Positions 54,373-63,583 of a stretch of 64,000 nt of DNA are shown one piece after another; within the stretch, counting starts at the first letter, position 1, and each line of letters starts with the position of its first letter. A model generated the notes under the pieces. That model did not search any database, was not told where the DNA came from, and worked only from the letters and a program-made list of their open reading frames with translations. The position numbers and the translations under genes were made by a program. Source of the stretch: Pseudonocardia sp. EC080619-01 (GTDB lineage: Bacteria; Actinomycetota; Actinomycetes; Mycobacteriales; Pseudonocardiaceae); contig NZ_CP012184.1 in NCBI RefSeq assembly GCF_001420995.1, positions 3,580,501 to 3,644,500 on the forward strand, written 5' to 3'.

Positions 54373-54807
54373 ATGCCCCCCAAGAAGCGGAAGCTCTCCG
54401 CGATCATCAAGCTCCAGATCCAGGCCGGCGCCGCGACGCCGGCCCCGCCGGTCGGCCCCGCGCTGGGTCAGCACGGCGTGAACATCATGGAGTTCTGCAA
54501 GGCCTACAACGCGGCGACCGAGGCCCAGCGCGGCAACGTCGTGCCGGTCGAGATCTCCGTGTTCGAGGACCGCTCGTTCACCTTCGAGCTCAAGACCCCG
54601 CCGGCGGCGAAGCTGCTGCTCAAGGCCGCGGGCGTCGACAAGGGCTCCGGCGAGCCGCACAAGACCAAGGTCGCCACCGTCACGATGGCGCAGGTCCGCG
54701 AGATCGCCGAGACCAAGATGAGGGACCTCAACGCCAACGACCTCGACCAGGCCGCCAAGATCATCGCCGGCACCGCCCGGTCGATGGGCATCACGGTCGA
54801 CGGCTGA
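54373..54807 (+). CDS. rplK: 50S ribosomal protein L11
   Basis: 144 residues, full length. Met-Pro-Pro-Lys-Lys-Arg-Lys at the start and [15 protein letters not shown] are diagnostic. L11 forms the GTPase-associated centre and the thiopeptide site. A possible L1 operator in the leader could not be assigned. Confidence 0.98.
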   Translation: MPPKKRKLSAIIKLQIQAGAATPAPPVGPALGQHGVNIMEFCKAYNAATEAQRGNVVPVEISVFEDRSFTFELKTPPAAKLLLKAAGVDKGSGEPHKTKVATVTMAQVREIAETKMRDLNANDLDQAAKIIAGTARSMGITVDG

Positions 54808-54881
54808 CGAACCCTCCCGTACGCGTGGGAGAGCCGGGCGCGGCTCGAACCACGACCTGACCTCCAAGGAGACGAGGACAG

Positions 54882-55607
54882 ATGGCACAGCGCAGCAAGG
54901 CCTATCGCGAGGCCGCCGCGAAGATCGACGCGGACCGCCTCTACTCGCCGCTCGCGGCGACCAAGCTGGCCCAGGACACCTCCAGCCGCAACACCGACTC
55001 GACCGTCGAGGTCGCGCTGCGGCTGGGTGTCGACCCCCGGAAGGCGGACCAGATGGTCCGCGGGACCGTGAACCTGCCGCACGGTACCGGCAAGTCCGTC
55101 CGGGTGATCGTGTTCGCCACCGGTGACAAGGCCGTCGAGGCCGAGGCCGCCGGTGCGGACGCCGTGGGCGCCGAGGACCTGATCGAGCGGATCCAGGGCG
55201 GGTGGCTCGAGTTCGACGCCGCCATCGCGACCCCGGACCAGATGGCCAAGGTCGGCCGGATCGCGCGCATCCTGGGCCCGCGTGGCCTGATGCCGAACCC
55301 GAAGACCGGCACCGTCACCCCGGACGTCACCAAGGCCGTCAACGAGATCAAGGGCGGCAAGGTCAGCTTCCGGGTCGACAAGCAGGCCAACCTGCACATG
55401 ATCATCGGGAAGGCCTCGTTCGACACCGACAAGCTGGTGGAGAACTACGGCGCCGCCCTCGACGAGATCATGCGGCTCAAGCCGTCGGCCGCCAAGGGCC
55501 GCTACGTCAAGAAGATCACCTTCTCGACGACCTCCGGCCCGGGCATCCCGGTCGACCCGAACCGCACCCGCAACCTCCTCTCGGAGGACGCGGAGGAGAC
55601 GGTCTGA
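54882..55607 (+). CDS. rplA: 50S ribosomal protein L1
   Basis: 241 residues. [16 protein letters not shown] is the L1 signature. L1 lines the E-site stalk and in other bacteria represses its own L11-L1 operon. An AAGGAGACGAGG site precedes the ATG, and a strong terminator follows. Confidence 0.98.
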   Translation: MAQRSKAYREAAAKIDADRLYSPLAATKLAQDTSSRNTDSTVEVALRLGVDPRKADQMVRGTVNLPHGTGKSVRVIVFATGDKAVEAEAAGADAVGAEDLIERIQGGWLEFDAAIATPDQMAKVGRIARILGPRGLMPNPKTGTVTPDVTKAVNEIKGGKVSFRVDKQANLHMIIGKASFDTDKLVENYGAALDEIMRLKPSAAKGRYVKKITFSTTSGPGIPVDPNRTRNLLSEDAEETV

Positions 55608-55623
55608 TCTCCTGACACCACGC

Positions 55624-55663
55624 ACGACGCCCCCGGTTCCGCTCGCGGAGCCGGGGGCGTCGT
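55624..55663. terminator. rplKA terminator
   Basis: An 18-bp stem (one G-T pair) with a CTCG loop lies between the converging ends of rplA and the CoA-transferase gene. It can stop both. Confidence 0.85.
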
Positions 55664-55683
55664 CGTGTGCCGGGGCGGTGCGC

Positions 55684-56784
55684 TCAGACCCAGTCGGCGA
55701 GGACGGCGTCGACGTCCTCCGGGCCGGTGCCCTGCGTCGCGGTCGCGGTGCCGGTCCGGGAGAACCGGGGCGCGGGCGCGGCCTGCGGGACGCCGTCCGC
55801 GGTGACGATCGTGCCCCGCGCGGCCAGGTGCGCGTCCTCGGCGGCCTCGCCGAAGGAGAGTACCGGGGTGGTGCAGGCGTCGGTGCCCTCGAAGACCGCG
55901 GCCCACTCGTCCCGCGGCTTCGACGCGAACACCTCGGTGAAGCGGGCCCGCATCGCGGGCCAGCCCGCCCGGTCGTACTGGTGGCCGAGCTCGTCGTCGG
56001 TCAGCCCGAGACCGGTGAGGAGCTGGGCGTAGAACTGCGGCTCCAGCGCCCCGACGGCCATGTACCCGCCGTCGGCGCAGGCGTAGGTGTCGTAGAACGG
56101 GGCGTGCCCGTCGAGCAGGTTGGAGTCCTTCTCGTCGGTCCACGCGCCCTGCCCGAGGAAGCCCCAGAACATCTGGTTCAGCACGCTGACGCCGTCGACC
56201 ATCGCGGCGTCGACGACCTGGCCCTCACCGGACGCCCTGGCCTCCCAGAGCGCGGCCAGCACGCCGACGACCAGCAGCATCGAGCCGCCGCCGAAGTCGC
56301 CGACCAGGTTCAGCGGCGGGACCGGGCGCTCACCGGCACGCCCGATGGCGTGCAGCGCGCCCGTCATCGAGATGTAGTTGATGTCGTGCCCGGCGCGGGG
56401 GGCCATCGGGCCGTCCTGGCCCCACCCCGTCATCCGGCCGTAGACCAGCCGCGGGTTGCGGGTGCGGCAGTCGTCGGGCCCGACGCCGAGGCGCTCGGTG
56501 ACCCCCGGCCGGTAGCCCTCCAGCAGGACGTCGGCCTTCTCGACCAGCCGCAGCACGGTCTCCCGGCCCGCGGGGTCCTTGAGGTCCGCGGTGACGGTGC
56601 GCCGCCCGCGGACCGTCGGGTCGGGCGCGTCGCCCGATCCCGGTGAGAACCCGCCGGACGGCCGGTCGATGCGGACCACGTCGGCGCCGAGATCCCCGAG
56701 GATCATCGCCGCGTGCGGTCCGGGCCCGATCCCGGCCAGCTCGATCACCTTCAGTCCGGCCAGCGGACCCTTGCCCCGTGTCAC
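55684..56784 (-). CDS. CaiB/BaiF CoA-transferase family, alpha-methylacyl-CoA racemase-like
   Basis: 366 residues of the class III CoA-transferase fold. [11 protein letters not shown] near 30 and [10 protein letters not shown] resemble AMACR, including the Asp used for racemisation. The likely role is epimerising branched acyl-CoA for beta-oxidation. Proximity to the SCP2-like gene supports lipid or sterol catabolism. It stands on the minus strand, convergent with rplA. Confidence 0.87.
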   Translation of the reverse strand: MTRGKGPLAGLKVIELAGIGPGPHAAMILGDLGADVVRIDRPSGGFSPGSGDAPDPTVRGRRTVTADLKDPAGRETVLRLVEKADVLLEGYRPGVTERLGVGPDDCRTRNPRLVYGRMTGWGQDGPMAPRAGHDINYISMTGALHAIGRAGERPVPPLNLVGDFGGGSMLLVVGVLAALWEARASGEGQVVDAAMVDGVSVLNQMFWGFLGQGAWTDEKDSNLLDGHAPFYDTYACADGGYMAVGALEPQFYAQLLTGLGLTDDELGHQYDRAGWPAMRARFTEVFASKPRDEWAAVFEGTDACTTPVLSFGEAAEDAHLAARGTIVTADGVPQAAPAPRFSRTGTATATQGTGPEDVDAVLADWV

Positions 56785-56848
56785 CCGGCAACCTCCTCGT
56801 CGCGTGTCGTCGCGGCGACGGTATCCCGGCGCCGCGGTGCAGGCGGGC

Positions 56849-57259
56849 TCAGGCCTTCAGCAGGTCGTCCCGCCCCTCGGCCTCCAGCTTCGCCTTGTAC
56901 GGCCCGAACAGCTGCTTCGCCAGCGGGAGCAGCTTGAGCAGCTTCGAGACCGGGCCCTTCGCCCGCACGTCACCCTTGGCCATCGCGACCGGCAGGACGA
57001 CCTTCCCCAGCCAGAACTTGTTGCCGGTGTCGGCCGACATGAACAGCTCGATGTTGGGCGCGGGGCCGTTGCCTGCGCCGGTGTGCAGCTCGGAGTTCGG
57101 CATGTCGACCGTGACCACCGCGTCCGGCTTCGTGTAGGTGATCCGCAGGACGACCCCGGACGGCTGCAGCGAGGCCACCAGCTGCGGGTCCTCCAGACCG
57201 ATCCGGAAGACCCCGCCCAGGTACTCGTAGACCTCGGCCTCGTCGGCGAACACGGCCAT
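56849..57259 (-). CDS. SCP2 sterol-transfer-like domain protein
   Basis: 136 residues with an SCP2-like fold (beta sheet around a hydrophobic tunnel). Phe-Trp-Leu-Gly-Lys-Val and Gly-Pro-Val-Ser-Lys-Leu-Leu-Lys-Leu near the end are typical of actinobacterial members. It probably binds a lipid or acyl-CoA. The ATG at 57259 has GAGGAGG upstream. It precedes the racemase-like gene on the same strand. Confidence 0.82.
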   Translation of the reverse strand: MAVFADEAEVYEYLGGVFRIGLEDPQLVASLQPSGVVLRITYTKPDAVVTVDMPNSELHTGAGNGPAPNIELFMSADTGNKFWLGKVVLPVAMAKGDVRAKGPVSKLLKLLPLAKQLFGPYKAKLEAEGRDDLLKA

Positions 57260-57395
57260 CAGCGCCTCCTCGCGAGATGTGCGGCGGGCACGGACGTGCC
57301 CGTGACCGTGGGGGAGTCTGGCGGCAGCGGGCGGCGCGGCCCAGCCGATCACCGGGCCACGTCTGGCCCGCCCGGGCCGTCCCGCCCGGAACGGC

Positions 57396-58064
57396 TCAGG
57401 GCCGGTCGGCCGGGTCCTCGTCGAGCAGCCCGCAGCGCCCGGCCAGCGCGGCGGCCTCGATCCGGTTCGTCGCACCCAGCTTGTGCAGCAGCGACGCGAT
57501 CATGCGCTTCGCCGTGCGCTCGCTCACCAGCAGCGGCCGGGCGATGTCGGCGGTCTCCAGGCCACGGGCGAGCAGTGTCCACAGCTCGATGTCGCGGTCA
57601 CCGAGCCGGTCGAGCAGGCCGTCGGCGGTGCGGTCGGAGGCCGCGAGCAGCGCGTCGAGCAGCTCGGCCCGCAGCACCCGCACCCCGGCGGCGATCGACA
57701 GCAGCGGCGCGACGAGCACCTCGGGGTCCGCCGACTTGCCGAGGTAGCCGTCCGCACCGGCCCGCAGCGACGCCGCGGCCAGGTCGAGGTCCTCGGTGCC
57801 GGACAGCGCGAGCACCTTCGTCGCGGGGTACGCGGCCTTGATCCGGCGGATGGTCTCCACCCCGCCGAGCGGTGGCAGGGCCAGGTCGACGATCGCGATC
57901 CCCGCACGGTGCTTCCCGACGAGCGCGACCGCCTCCTCCCCGGCGGTGGCCGACCCGGCGACCCGGAAGGTGTCACCGGCGCGGGACTCGAGCAGCAGGG
58001 CGAGCCCCTGGGAGAAGAGGGCGTGGTCGTCGACGATGACGACGACGTGCGGCTCGGCGGGCAC
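57396..58064 (-). CDS. NarL/LuxR-type response regulator
   Basis: 222 residues. The receiver domain has Val-Asp-Asp-His at 11-14 and phosphoacceptor Asp60 (Ile-Val-Asp-Leu-Ala-Leu-Pro). The C-terminal helix-turn-helix (about 150-215) has Val-Ser-Glu-Arg-Thr-Ala-Lys-Arg. It is divergent from the histidine kinase by 62 bases, which makes them a likely pair. Confidence 0.9.
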   Translation of the reverse strand: MPAEPHVVVIVDDHALFSQGLALLLESRAGDTFRVAGSATAGEEAVALVGKHRAGIAIVDLALPPLGGVETIRRIKAAYPATKVLALSGTEDLDLAAASLRAGADGYLGKSADPEVLVAPLLSIAAGVRVLRAELLDALLAASDRTADGLLDRLGDRDIELWTLLARGLETADIARPLLVSERTAKRMIASLLHKLGATNRIEAAALAGRCGLLDEDPADRP

Positions 58065-58126
58065 GGCCGCGAGCCTAGTGTGGGCGCGCCAGCCGTCGTC
58101 GCACCGGGAGAGCGGGGCCGTCCAGG

Positions 58127-59428
58127 ATGACCACCAGCACCGCCGCCACCAGGCCCTCCGACCAGCTACCGGAGCGGACGACCGAGGAGCGCACGGCCGT
58201 CGTCCTGCGGTTGTGCGTGGTGCTCGCGGCGGTCGTGCTGATCGTGCTGCGCCCCGAGCTCGCCGGGGAGCGGGTCGTCCTCGCCACGGTGCTGATCGGG
58301 CTGACGGCGGTCTACGCCGCGGTGCTGGCGGCGACGTCGGTGCTGCGCGGGACCCTGCCGGTCCGCCCGGCCGTGCTGACCGGGCTGGACGGGGTGCTCG
58401 GCGTCGTCGCGTGCTGGCTGACCGGCGGTCTGGCGAGCCCGATGGTCGCGACCCTGCCGCTGGTCGTCATCGCGATCGCGCTGCGCGGCGGTGACCGGGT
58501 CGGCCGGGCCGCCGCCCTCGCGCTCGGGGCCGGGTACACCGCGGCGGCGCTGTTCGGCTCGGCAACGGGCACGTCGCTGCTCGGCCGGGTCGTCGCCGGC
58601 GTATGGTGGACCGGGTTCCTGTTCGCGACGGCCGTGCTCGTCGGGGTGCTGGTCCGGCTGCTGGAACGCCAGCTCGCCGACATCGCCACCACCCGGGCCC
58701 GTGCCGAGAGCGAGCACGAGCGGTACCTGTCCGAGCGGGAGCTGCGCGACCGGATCGTCTCGCAGAGCCGGGCCCGGCTCGACGGGGCGCGGGTCGTGCT
58801 GCACGAGTTCCGCACCCCGGTCGCCTCCCTGACCGCGCTCTCGGCCGACCTCGCCCAGGAACGGCTGACCGGTGACGCCGCCCGGACGGCGTCGCGGCTG
58901 CTCGCCGACCACGCCGCCCACCTGCAGGACATGCTCGACGGGCTGGCCGATCTCGCCGTCGCCGACGGCAGCCCGCTCGGCCGCAACCGGCCCCGCCGGA
59001 TCCCGCTCGCCGATCTCGCCGACGCCGTCCTCGACTCGGCCGGGATCAGCGCGGAGCGGCGGCGCCCCGTCGTCACACCGCCCGACGCCGCCGTCCACTG
59101 CGACCCGCAGCGGCTGCGGCGGCTGCTCACCAACCTCGCCGAGAACGCCGCCCGGCACAGCGGCGACGAGCCGGTGGACCTCCACCTGGCACACGACGGC
59201 GCCACCCTCACCGCCGAGGTCCGCGACCGCGGCCCCGGCCTGCCCGAGGGGCAGGAGGGCGTGGTGACGGCGAAGGGCGTGGCGCTGGGGGAGCGGCGCG
59301 GCACCGCGGGGCTGGGCCTGTGGATCGCCGAGGCGCTCGCGTCGGCGATGGACGGCGAGCTCAGCCTGCTCCCGCGCGACGGCGGCGGGCTCACCGCACG
59401 CCTCACCCTGCCGCTCCCGCCGGCCTGA
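58127..59428 (+). CDS. Sensor histidine kinase
   Basis: 433 residues. About five transmembrane helices (roughly 25-180) form a membrane sensor without a large periplasmic domain. The H-box His226 (His-Glu-Phe-Arg-Thr-Pro), the N-box Asn-Leu-Ala-Glu-Asn-Ala-Ala-Arg-His and the Gly boxes Asp-Arg-Gly-Pro-Gly-Leu and Gly-Leu-Gly-Leu are intact. The H-box is of the HisKA kind, whereas the neighbouring regulator is NarL-type, an unusual pairing. It starts at ATG 58127; GGGAGAGCGG lies upstream. Confidence 0.9.
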   Translation: MTTSTAATRPSDQLPERTTEERTAVVLRLCVVLAAVVLIVLRPELAGERVVLATVLIGLTAVYAAVLAATSVLRGTLPVRPAVLTGLDGVLGVVACWLTGGLASPMVATLPLVVIAIALRGGDRVGRAAALALGAGYTAAALFGSATGTSLLGRVVAGVWWTGFLFATAVLVGVLVRLLERQLADIATTRARAESEHERYLSERELRDRIVSQSRARLDGARVVLHEFRTPVASLTALSADLAQERLTGDAARTASRLLADHAAHLQDMLDGLADLAVADGSPLGRNRPRRIPLADLADAVLDSAGISAERRRPVVTPPDAAVHCDPQRLRRLLTNLAENAARHSGDEPVDLHLAHDGATLTAEVRDRGPGLPEGQEGVVTAKGVALGERRGTAGLGLWIAEALASAMDGELSLLPRDGGGLTARLTLPLPPA

Positions 59429-59519
59429 CTCCCGTCGCCCGCCGGGTGGCACCCGGGGGCCAGCCGTGGCGCGGACGGCGGGTGTGGCCGCCGTCGCGAG
59501 CGGACCATCATCGGCCGCC

Positions 59520-60629
59520 ATGCGGACGACGGCAGCGGTGCTGTGGGAACCGGGCGGCAAGTGGGAGCTCGAGGAGGTCGAGCTCGACGGGCCGAGCGCC
59601 GGTGAGGTGATGGTGGAGCTGACGGCCTCCGGGCTGTGTCACTCCGACGAGCACCTGGTCACCGGGGACCTCCCGGCCGTGCTCCCCATGGTGGGCGGGC
59701 ACGAGGGCGCGGGCCGGGTGATCGAGGTGGGCCCGGGCGTCACCGACCTGGAGGTCGGCGACCCGGTCGTCATGACGTTCCTGCCGTCCTGCGGGCGCTG
59801 CCCGTACTGCGCCAAGGGCCTGCCGAACCTGTGCAACGACGGCGCGGGCGCCACCCTGGGCCCGCAGCTCGACGGCACCTACCGGTTCCACGCCCGTGGC
59901 GAGGACATCGGGCAGATGTGCCTGCTCGGCACGTTCGCGAAGCACACCGTGGTCCCCGTGAAGTCCGTGGTGAAGATCGACGAGGGCTTCCCGCTGGACC
60001 TGGCCGCGCTGGTCGGCTGCGGCGTGACCACCGGGTTCGGCTCGGCGGTGCGCACCGCCGAGCTGCGCGCCGGCGACGCGGCCGTGGTCGTCGGCGTCGG
60101 CGGGATCGGCGCGAACGCGGTGCAGGGCGCCCGGGTCGCGGGCTGCCGGTACGTCGTCGCCGTCGACCCGGTGGAGCTCAAGCGCGAGCGCGCGCGGGAG
60201 CTCGGCGCCACGCACGTCGCGGCGAGCATCGACGAGGCCTGGGAGATCGTCAGCGAGGTGACCCGCGGCCAGATGGCGGACGCCGCGATCCTGTGCACCG
60301 GCGTCGCGGCCGGCGCCGAGCTGCAGCCGCTGCTGCAGCTGGTCGGCAAGCGCGGCCGGGTCGTCGTCACCGCGCTGGCGAACGCCGAGGAGGAGACGGC
60401 GACGCTGTCGTTGCTGGACCTCACCCTCTACGAGAAGCAGATCCGCGGCGCACTGTTCGGCAGCTCGGCCGCTCAGCACGACGTGCCGCGGCTGCTCGAG
60501 ATGCACAACCTCGGGCAGCTCCGGCTCCGGGAGCTCATCACCCGGGAGTACACACTCGACCAGGTCAACGAGGGTTACGAGGACATGCGGTCGGGGCGCA
60601 ACATCAGGGGACTGATCAGGTACCGGTAA
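59520..60629 (+). CDS. NDMA-type zinc-dependent alcohol dehydrogenase
   Basis: 369 residues. Catalytic zinc ligands are Cys40, His61 and Cys167; the structural zinc loop is Cys91, Cys94, Cys97 and Cys105. The Rossmann motif GVGGIG is at 192-197. The sequence resembles actinobacterial NDMA-dependent alcohol dehydrogenases with tightly bound cofactor, often linked to mycofactocin. It leads the ADH-R2lox-MpaB run (26 and 11 base gaps). The ATG at 59520 gives the family N-terminus. Confidence 0.88.
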   Translation: MRTTAAVLWEPGGKWELEEVELDGPSAGEVMVELTASGLCHSDEHLVTGDLPAVLPMVGGHEGAGRVIEVGPGVTDLEVGDPVVMTFLPSCGRCPYCAKGLPNLCNDGAGATLGPQLDGTYRFHARGEDIGQMCLLGTFAKHTVVPVKSVVKIDEGFPLDLAALVGCGVTTGFGSAVRTAELRAGDAAVVVGVGGIGANAVQGARVAGCRYVVAVDPVELKRERARELGATHVAASIDEAWEIVSEVTRGQMADAAILCTGVAAGAELQPLLQLVGKRGRVVVTALANAEEETATLSLLDLTLYEKQIRGALFGSSAAQHDVPRLLEMHNLGQLRLRELITREYTLDQVNEGYEDMRSGRNIRGLIRYR

Positions 60630-60655
60630 GGCGACCACGGCAAGGGGGCCGAGCG

Positions 60656-61636
60656 TTGACCACCACCACGCGCACCATCGAGCACGGCAAGCGGGACGGG
60701 TTCGCGAGCCTGTCCGCGGGACGGCTGCGGGCCGACTCGTTCCCGATGCGGCTGTTCAGCAAGGGCAACGGGAAGCACTGGGACCCGTCGGCGATCGACT
60801 TCACGCAGGACGCCGAGGACTTCGCGGCGATGACCGACGACGAGCGCTGGCAGACCTGCGCGCTCGCCGCGCAGTTCATGGCCGGCGAGGAGTCGGTGAC
60901 GCAGGACCTGCAGCCGTTCGTGGCCGCGATGGCCGCGGAGGGCAGGCTCGGCGACGAGATGTACCTGACCCAGTTCGTCTACGAGGAGGCCAAGCACACC
61001 CAGGCCTTCCGGCTGTGGTTCGACGCCGTCGGGATGACGGGTGACCTGCACTCCTACATCGAGCACAACGAGCACTACCTGGAGATCTTCACCCGGGCGC
61101 TGCCGGAGAGCCTGTACGCGCTCGCGGACGACCCGAGCCCTGCCAACCAGCTCCGCGCGTCGGTCACGTACAACCACGTCGTCGAGGGGACGCTCGCGCT
61201 GACCGGCTACTTCACCTGGCACAAGATCTGCGCCGAGCGCGGGATCCTCCCCGGGATGCAGAAGGTGATCAAGCACATCGGGGACGACGAGCGCCGCCAC
61301 ATGGCCTGGGGCACCTTCACCTGCCGCAGGCACGTCGCGGCCGACGACGCGCTCTGGGACGTCGTCGACGGCCGGATGCAGGAGCTCATGGTGCCGGCGA
61401 TGGGTGTCGTCACCGGCACCGTCGACCGGTGGCCGGACGGGCAGGCGCCGTTCGGTATCGACCTGAACGAGCTGGCCGAGTACGCCATGGACAAGGTCGG
61501 ACGACGGCTGGGCGCCATCGAGTCGGCCCGCGGCGCCGACCTGCTGACGATCGACGCCGACGCCGAACCCGAGCGGCTCGAGGAGCGGTTCCACGCCGAG
61601 GACCAGCGGATCCTCGCCGCGGCCGCCGCATCGTAG
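60656..61636 (+). CDS. R2-like ligand-binding oxidase (Mn/Fe)
   Basis: 326 residues, closely matching Mycobacterium tuberculosis R2lox (Rv0233). The metal ligands Glu78, Glu111, His114, Glu177, Glu212 and His215 are present, as are Val81 and Tyr172, which form the Val-Tyr ether cross-link in that enzyme. The ligand pocket and true substrate are unknown in the family. It is not a ribonucleotide reductase subunit in function. TTG 60656 is the start because it keeps the conserved N-terminus; AAGGGGG precedes it. Confidence 0.93.
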   Translation: MTTTTRTIEHGKRDGFASLSAGRLRADSFPMRLFSKGNGKHWDPSAIDFTQDAEDFAAMTDDERWQTCALAAQFMAGEESVTQDLQPFVAAMAAEGRLGDEMYLTQFVYEEAKHTQAFRLWFDAVGMTGDLHSYIEHNEHYLEIFTRALPESLYALADDPSPANQLRASVTYNHVVEGTLALTGYFTWHKICAERGILPGMQKVIKHIGDDERRHMAWGTFTCRRHVAADDALWDVVDGRMQELMVPAMGVVTGTVDRWPDGQAPFGIDLNELAEYAMDKVGRRLGAIESARGADLLTIDADAEPERLEERFHAEDQRILAAAAAS

Positions 61637-61647
61637 GAGGAACCAGG

Positions 61648-62550
61648 ATGGACACCCGGCCCGGACGGTACGACCGGCGCGACGAGCTCGCGGCGATGGA
61701 CCCGGAGGTCTCCTACGTCGAGATCTACCGGGCGCTGTCCGGGCTGGAGTTCCCCTGGGACGTCCAGCAGGCGCTGTCGCTGGCGTTGTTCCGCACCTAC
61801 GCGGTGCCCTCGATCGGACGGCTGCTCGCCGGCACCGGCGAGTTCACCGGGCGGGTGCAGAAGCGCTACGACGACACCGCCCTGATCCTGGAGTCGGTGC
61901 TGGCGAACGGCTTCGACCACGTCGAGGGCCGGGCCGCGATCCGCCGGATGAACCAGATGCACCGGTCCTACGACATCTCGAACGACGACATGCGCTACGT
62001 CCTGGCGACGTTCGTCGTCGTCCCGCTGCGGTGGGTGGACCGGTGGGGCTGGCGCCGGCACACCGACGTCGAGCGGGTCGCGACCGCGAACTACTACCGG
62101 CGGCTCGGCAGGCACATGGGGATCAGGGACGTCCCCGAGACCTGGCAGGAGTTCTACGCCCTCCTCGACACCTACGAGGCCGAGCACTTCGGCTACGACC
62201 CGGGCGGCCGGGCCGTCGCCGACGCGACCCTCGGGCTGGCGACGACGTTCCCGCCGAACCACCTGCTGCCGGCGGCGCTGAGCCGCGGGTTCGTGCTGTC
62301 CCTCATGGACACACCGCTGCTCGACGCCCTCGGGTACCCGTTCCCGCCGAAGCCCGCCCGGATCGCCGCCGACCTGCTCCTGCGGGCGCGGGGCACCGTC
62401 GTGCGGCGGATGCCGGTGCGGACCGAGCCCTTCTCCGTCACGGAGTCGCCCAACATCCGCAGCTACCCGAGCGGCTACGACGTCCGGGAGCTCGGCACGT
62501 TCCCGACCTGCCCGGTCCGGCACGACGGGCCCCGCGACACCGCGGTCTGA
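61648..62550 (+). CDS. MpaB-family (DUF2236) oxygenase
   Basis: 300 residues, mostly helical, of the DUF2236 family named after the fungal mycophenolate enzyme MpaB. The characteristic Arg-Arg-Met-Asn-Gln-Met-His..Asp-Met-Arg-Tyr-Val-Leu-Ala-Thr-Phe segment is near 110-135. The bacterial members are proposed haem oxygenases; this substrate is unknown. TAGGAGG ahead of ATG 61648, 11 bases after R2lox, indicates co-translation with it. Confidence 0.82.
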   Translation: MDTRPGRYDRRDELAAMDPEVSYVEIYRALSGLEFPWDVQQALSLALFRTYAVPSIGRLLAGTGEFTGRVQKRYDDTALILESVLANGFDHVEGRAAIRRMNQMHRSYDISNDDMRYVLATFVVVPLRWVDRWGWRRHTDVERVATANYYRRLGRHMGIRDVPETWQEFYALLDTYEAEHFGYDPGGRAVADATLGLATTFPPNHLLPAALSRGFVLSLMDTPLLDALGYPFPPKPARIAADLLLRARGTVVRRMPVRTEPFSVTESPNIRSYPSGYDVRELGTFPTCPVRHDGPRDTAV

Positions 62551-62566
62551 ACGGGGCCCGCCGGGC

Positions 62567-63583
62567 TCAGCCGACCAGGTCGCGGATCGTGCGCAGGTGC
62601 TCCGGCGACCCGTCCACGACCATGGTCGTGACCAGGGAGTCCCGGAACACCGGGAGCTCCTCGCGGATCTTCGCCTCCGGCCCGACGAGCGCCACCTGCT
62701 CCACCATCGACGTCGGCACGGCCTTCGCCGCCGCGTCCTTGTCCCCGGCCAGGTAGAGCTCCTGGATGCGGGCGCAGGTGTCGGGGTAGCCCATGCGGGC
62801 GAACACCTCGTAGTGGAAGTTCGCGCCCTTCGCGCCCATCCCGCCGATGTAGAGGGCGAGGAACGGGCGGATGCGGTCGGCGGCGGCCTCGACGTCGTCG
62901 TCGACGACGACCTGGACCATGCAGACGACCTCGAAGCCCGGCGGCTCCCCGCCGCGGGCGGCGAAGCCGGCGGCGAGCGACTCGCGGTAGTGGGCGTCGT
63001 GGCGGGGTGCGTAGAACAGCGGCTGCCAGCCGTCGGCGATCTCCGCGGCGAGGGCGACGTTCTTCGGGCCCTCGGCGGCGAGCAGGATCGGGAGGTCGGT
63101 GCGGTACGGGTGCAGTGTGGACCGCAGCGGCTTGCCCAGGCCGGTCCCGCCGGGGTGCGGGATCGGGTAGGCGGGTCCGCCGGAGACGACCTTCTCCCGG
63201 GCGATCGTGTCGCGCAGGATCCGCACGTACTCGCGGGTGCGGGCGAGCGGGCGCGGGTACGGCTGCCCGTACCAGCCCTCCACCACCTGCGGCCCGGACG
63301 CGCCGATGCCCAGCACCGTGCGCCCGCCCGACAGGTGGTCGAGGGTCATCGCCGCCATCGCCGTGGCGGTCGGCGTGCGGGCCGACATCTGCACGACCGA
63401 GGTGCCCAGCCGCATCCGCGTGGTCCGCGCCCCGAGCCAGGACAATGGTGTGAAGGCGTCCGAGCCGTAGGCCTCGGCGGTCCACATCGAGTCGAAGCCG
63501 AGGTCCTCGGCGGCGGCGACCTTCTCCGCGGTGCCGCGGGGCGGGCCCGCCGCCCAGTACCCCAGCGCGAGACCGAGCTTCAC
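62567..63583 (-). CDS. LLM-class F420-dependent oxidoreductase
   Basis: 338 residues with a TIM-barrel luciferase-like fold. Gly-Phe-Asp-Ser-Met-Trp-Thr-Ala-Glu near 29 and Gly-Ile-Gly-Ala-Ser-Gly-Pro-Gln-Val-Val-Glu-Gly-Trp near 92-104 are typical of the F420-binding LLM group. It uses GTG 63583, which overlaps the stop of the upstream P450 (GTGA), so the two are coupled. It converges on the MpaB-family gene. Confidence 0.87.
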   Translation of the reverse strand: MKLGLALGYWAAGPPRGTAEKVAAAEDLGFDSMWTAEAYGSDAFTPLSWLGARTTRMRLGTSVVQMSARTPTATAMAAMTLDHLSGGRTVLGIGASGPQVVEGWYGQPYPRPLARTREYVRILRDTIAREKVVSGGPAYPIPHPGGTGLGKPLRSTLHPYRTDLPILLAAEGPKNVALAAEIADGWQPLFYAPRHDAHYRESLAAGFAARGGEPPGFEVVCMVQVVVDDDVEAAADRIRPFLALYIGGMGAKGANFHYEVFARMGYPDTCARIQELYLAGDKDAAAKAVPTSMVEQVALVGPEAKIREELPVFRDSLVTTMVVDGSPEHLRTIRDLVG

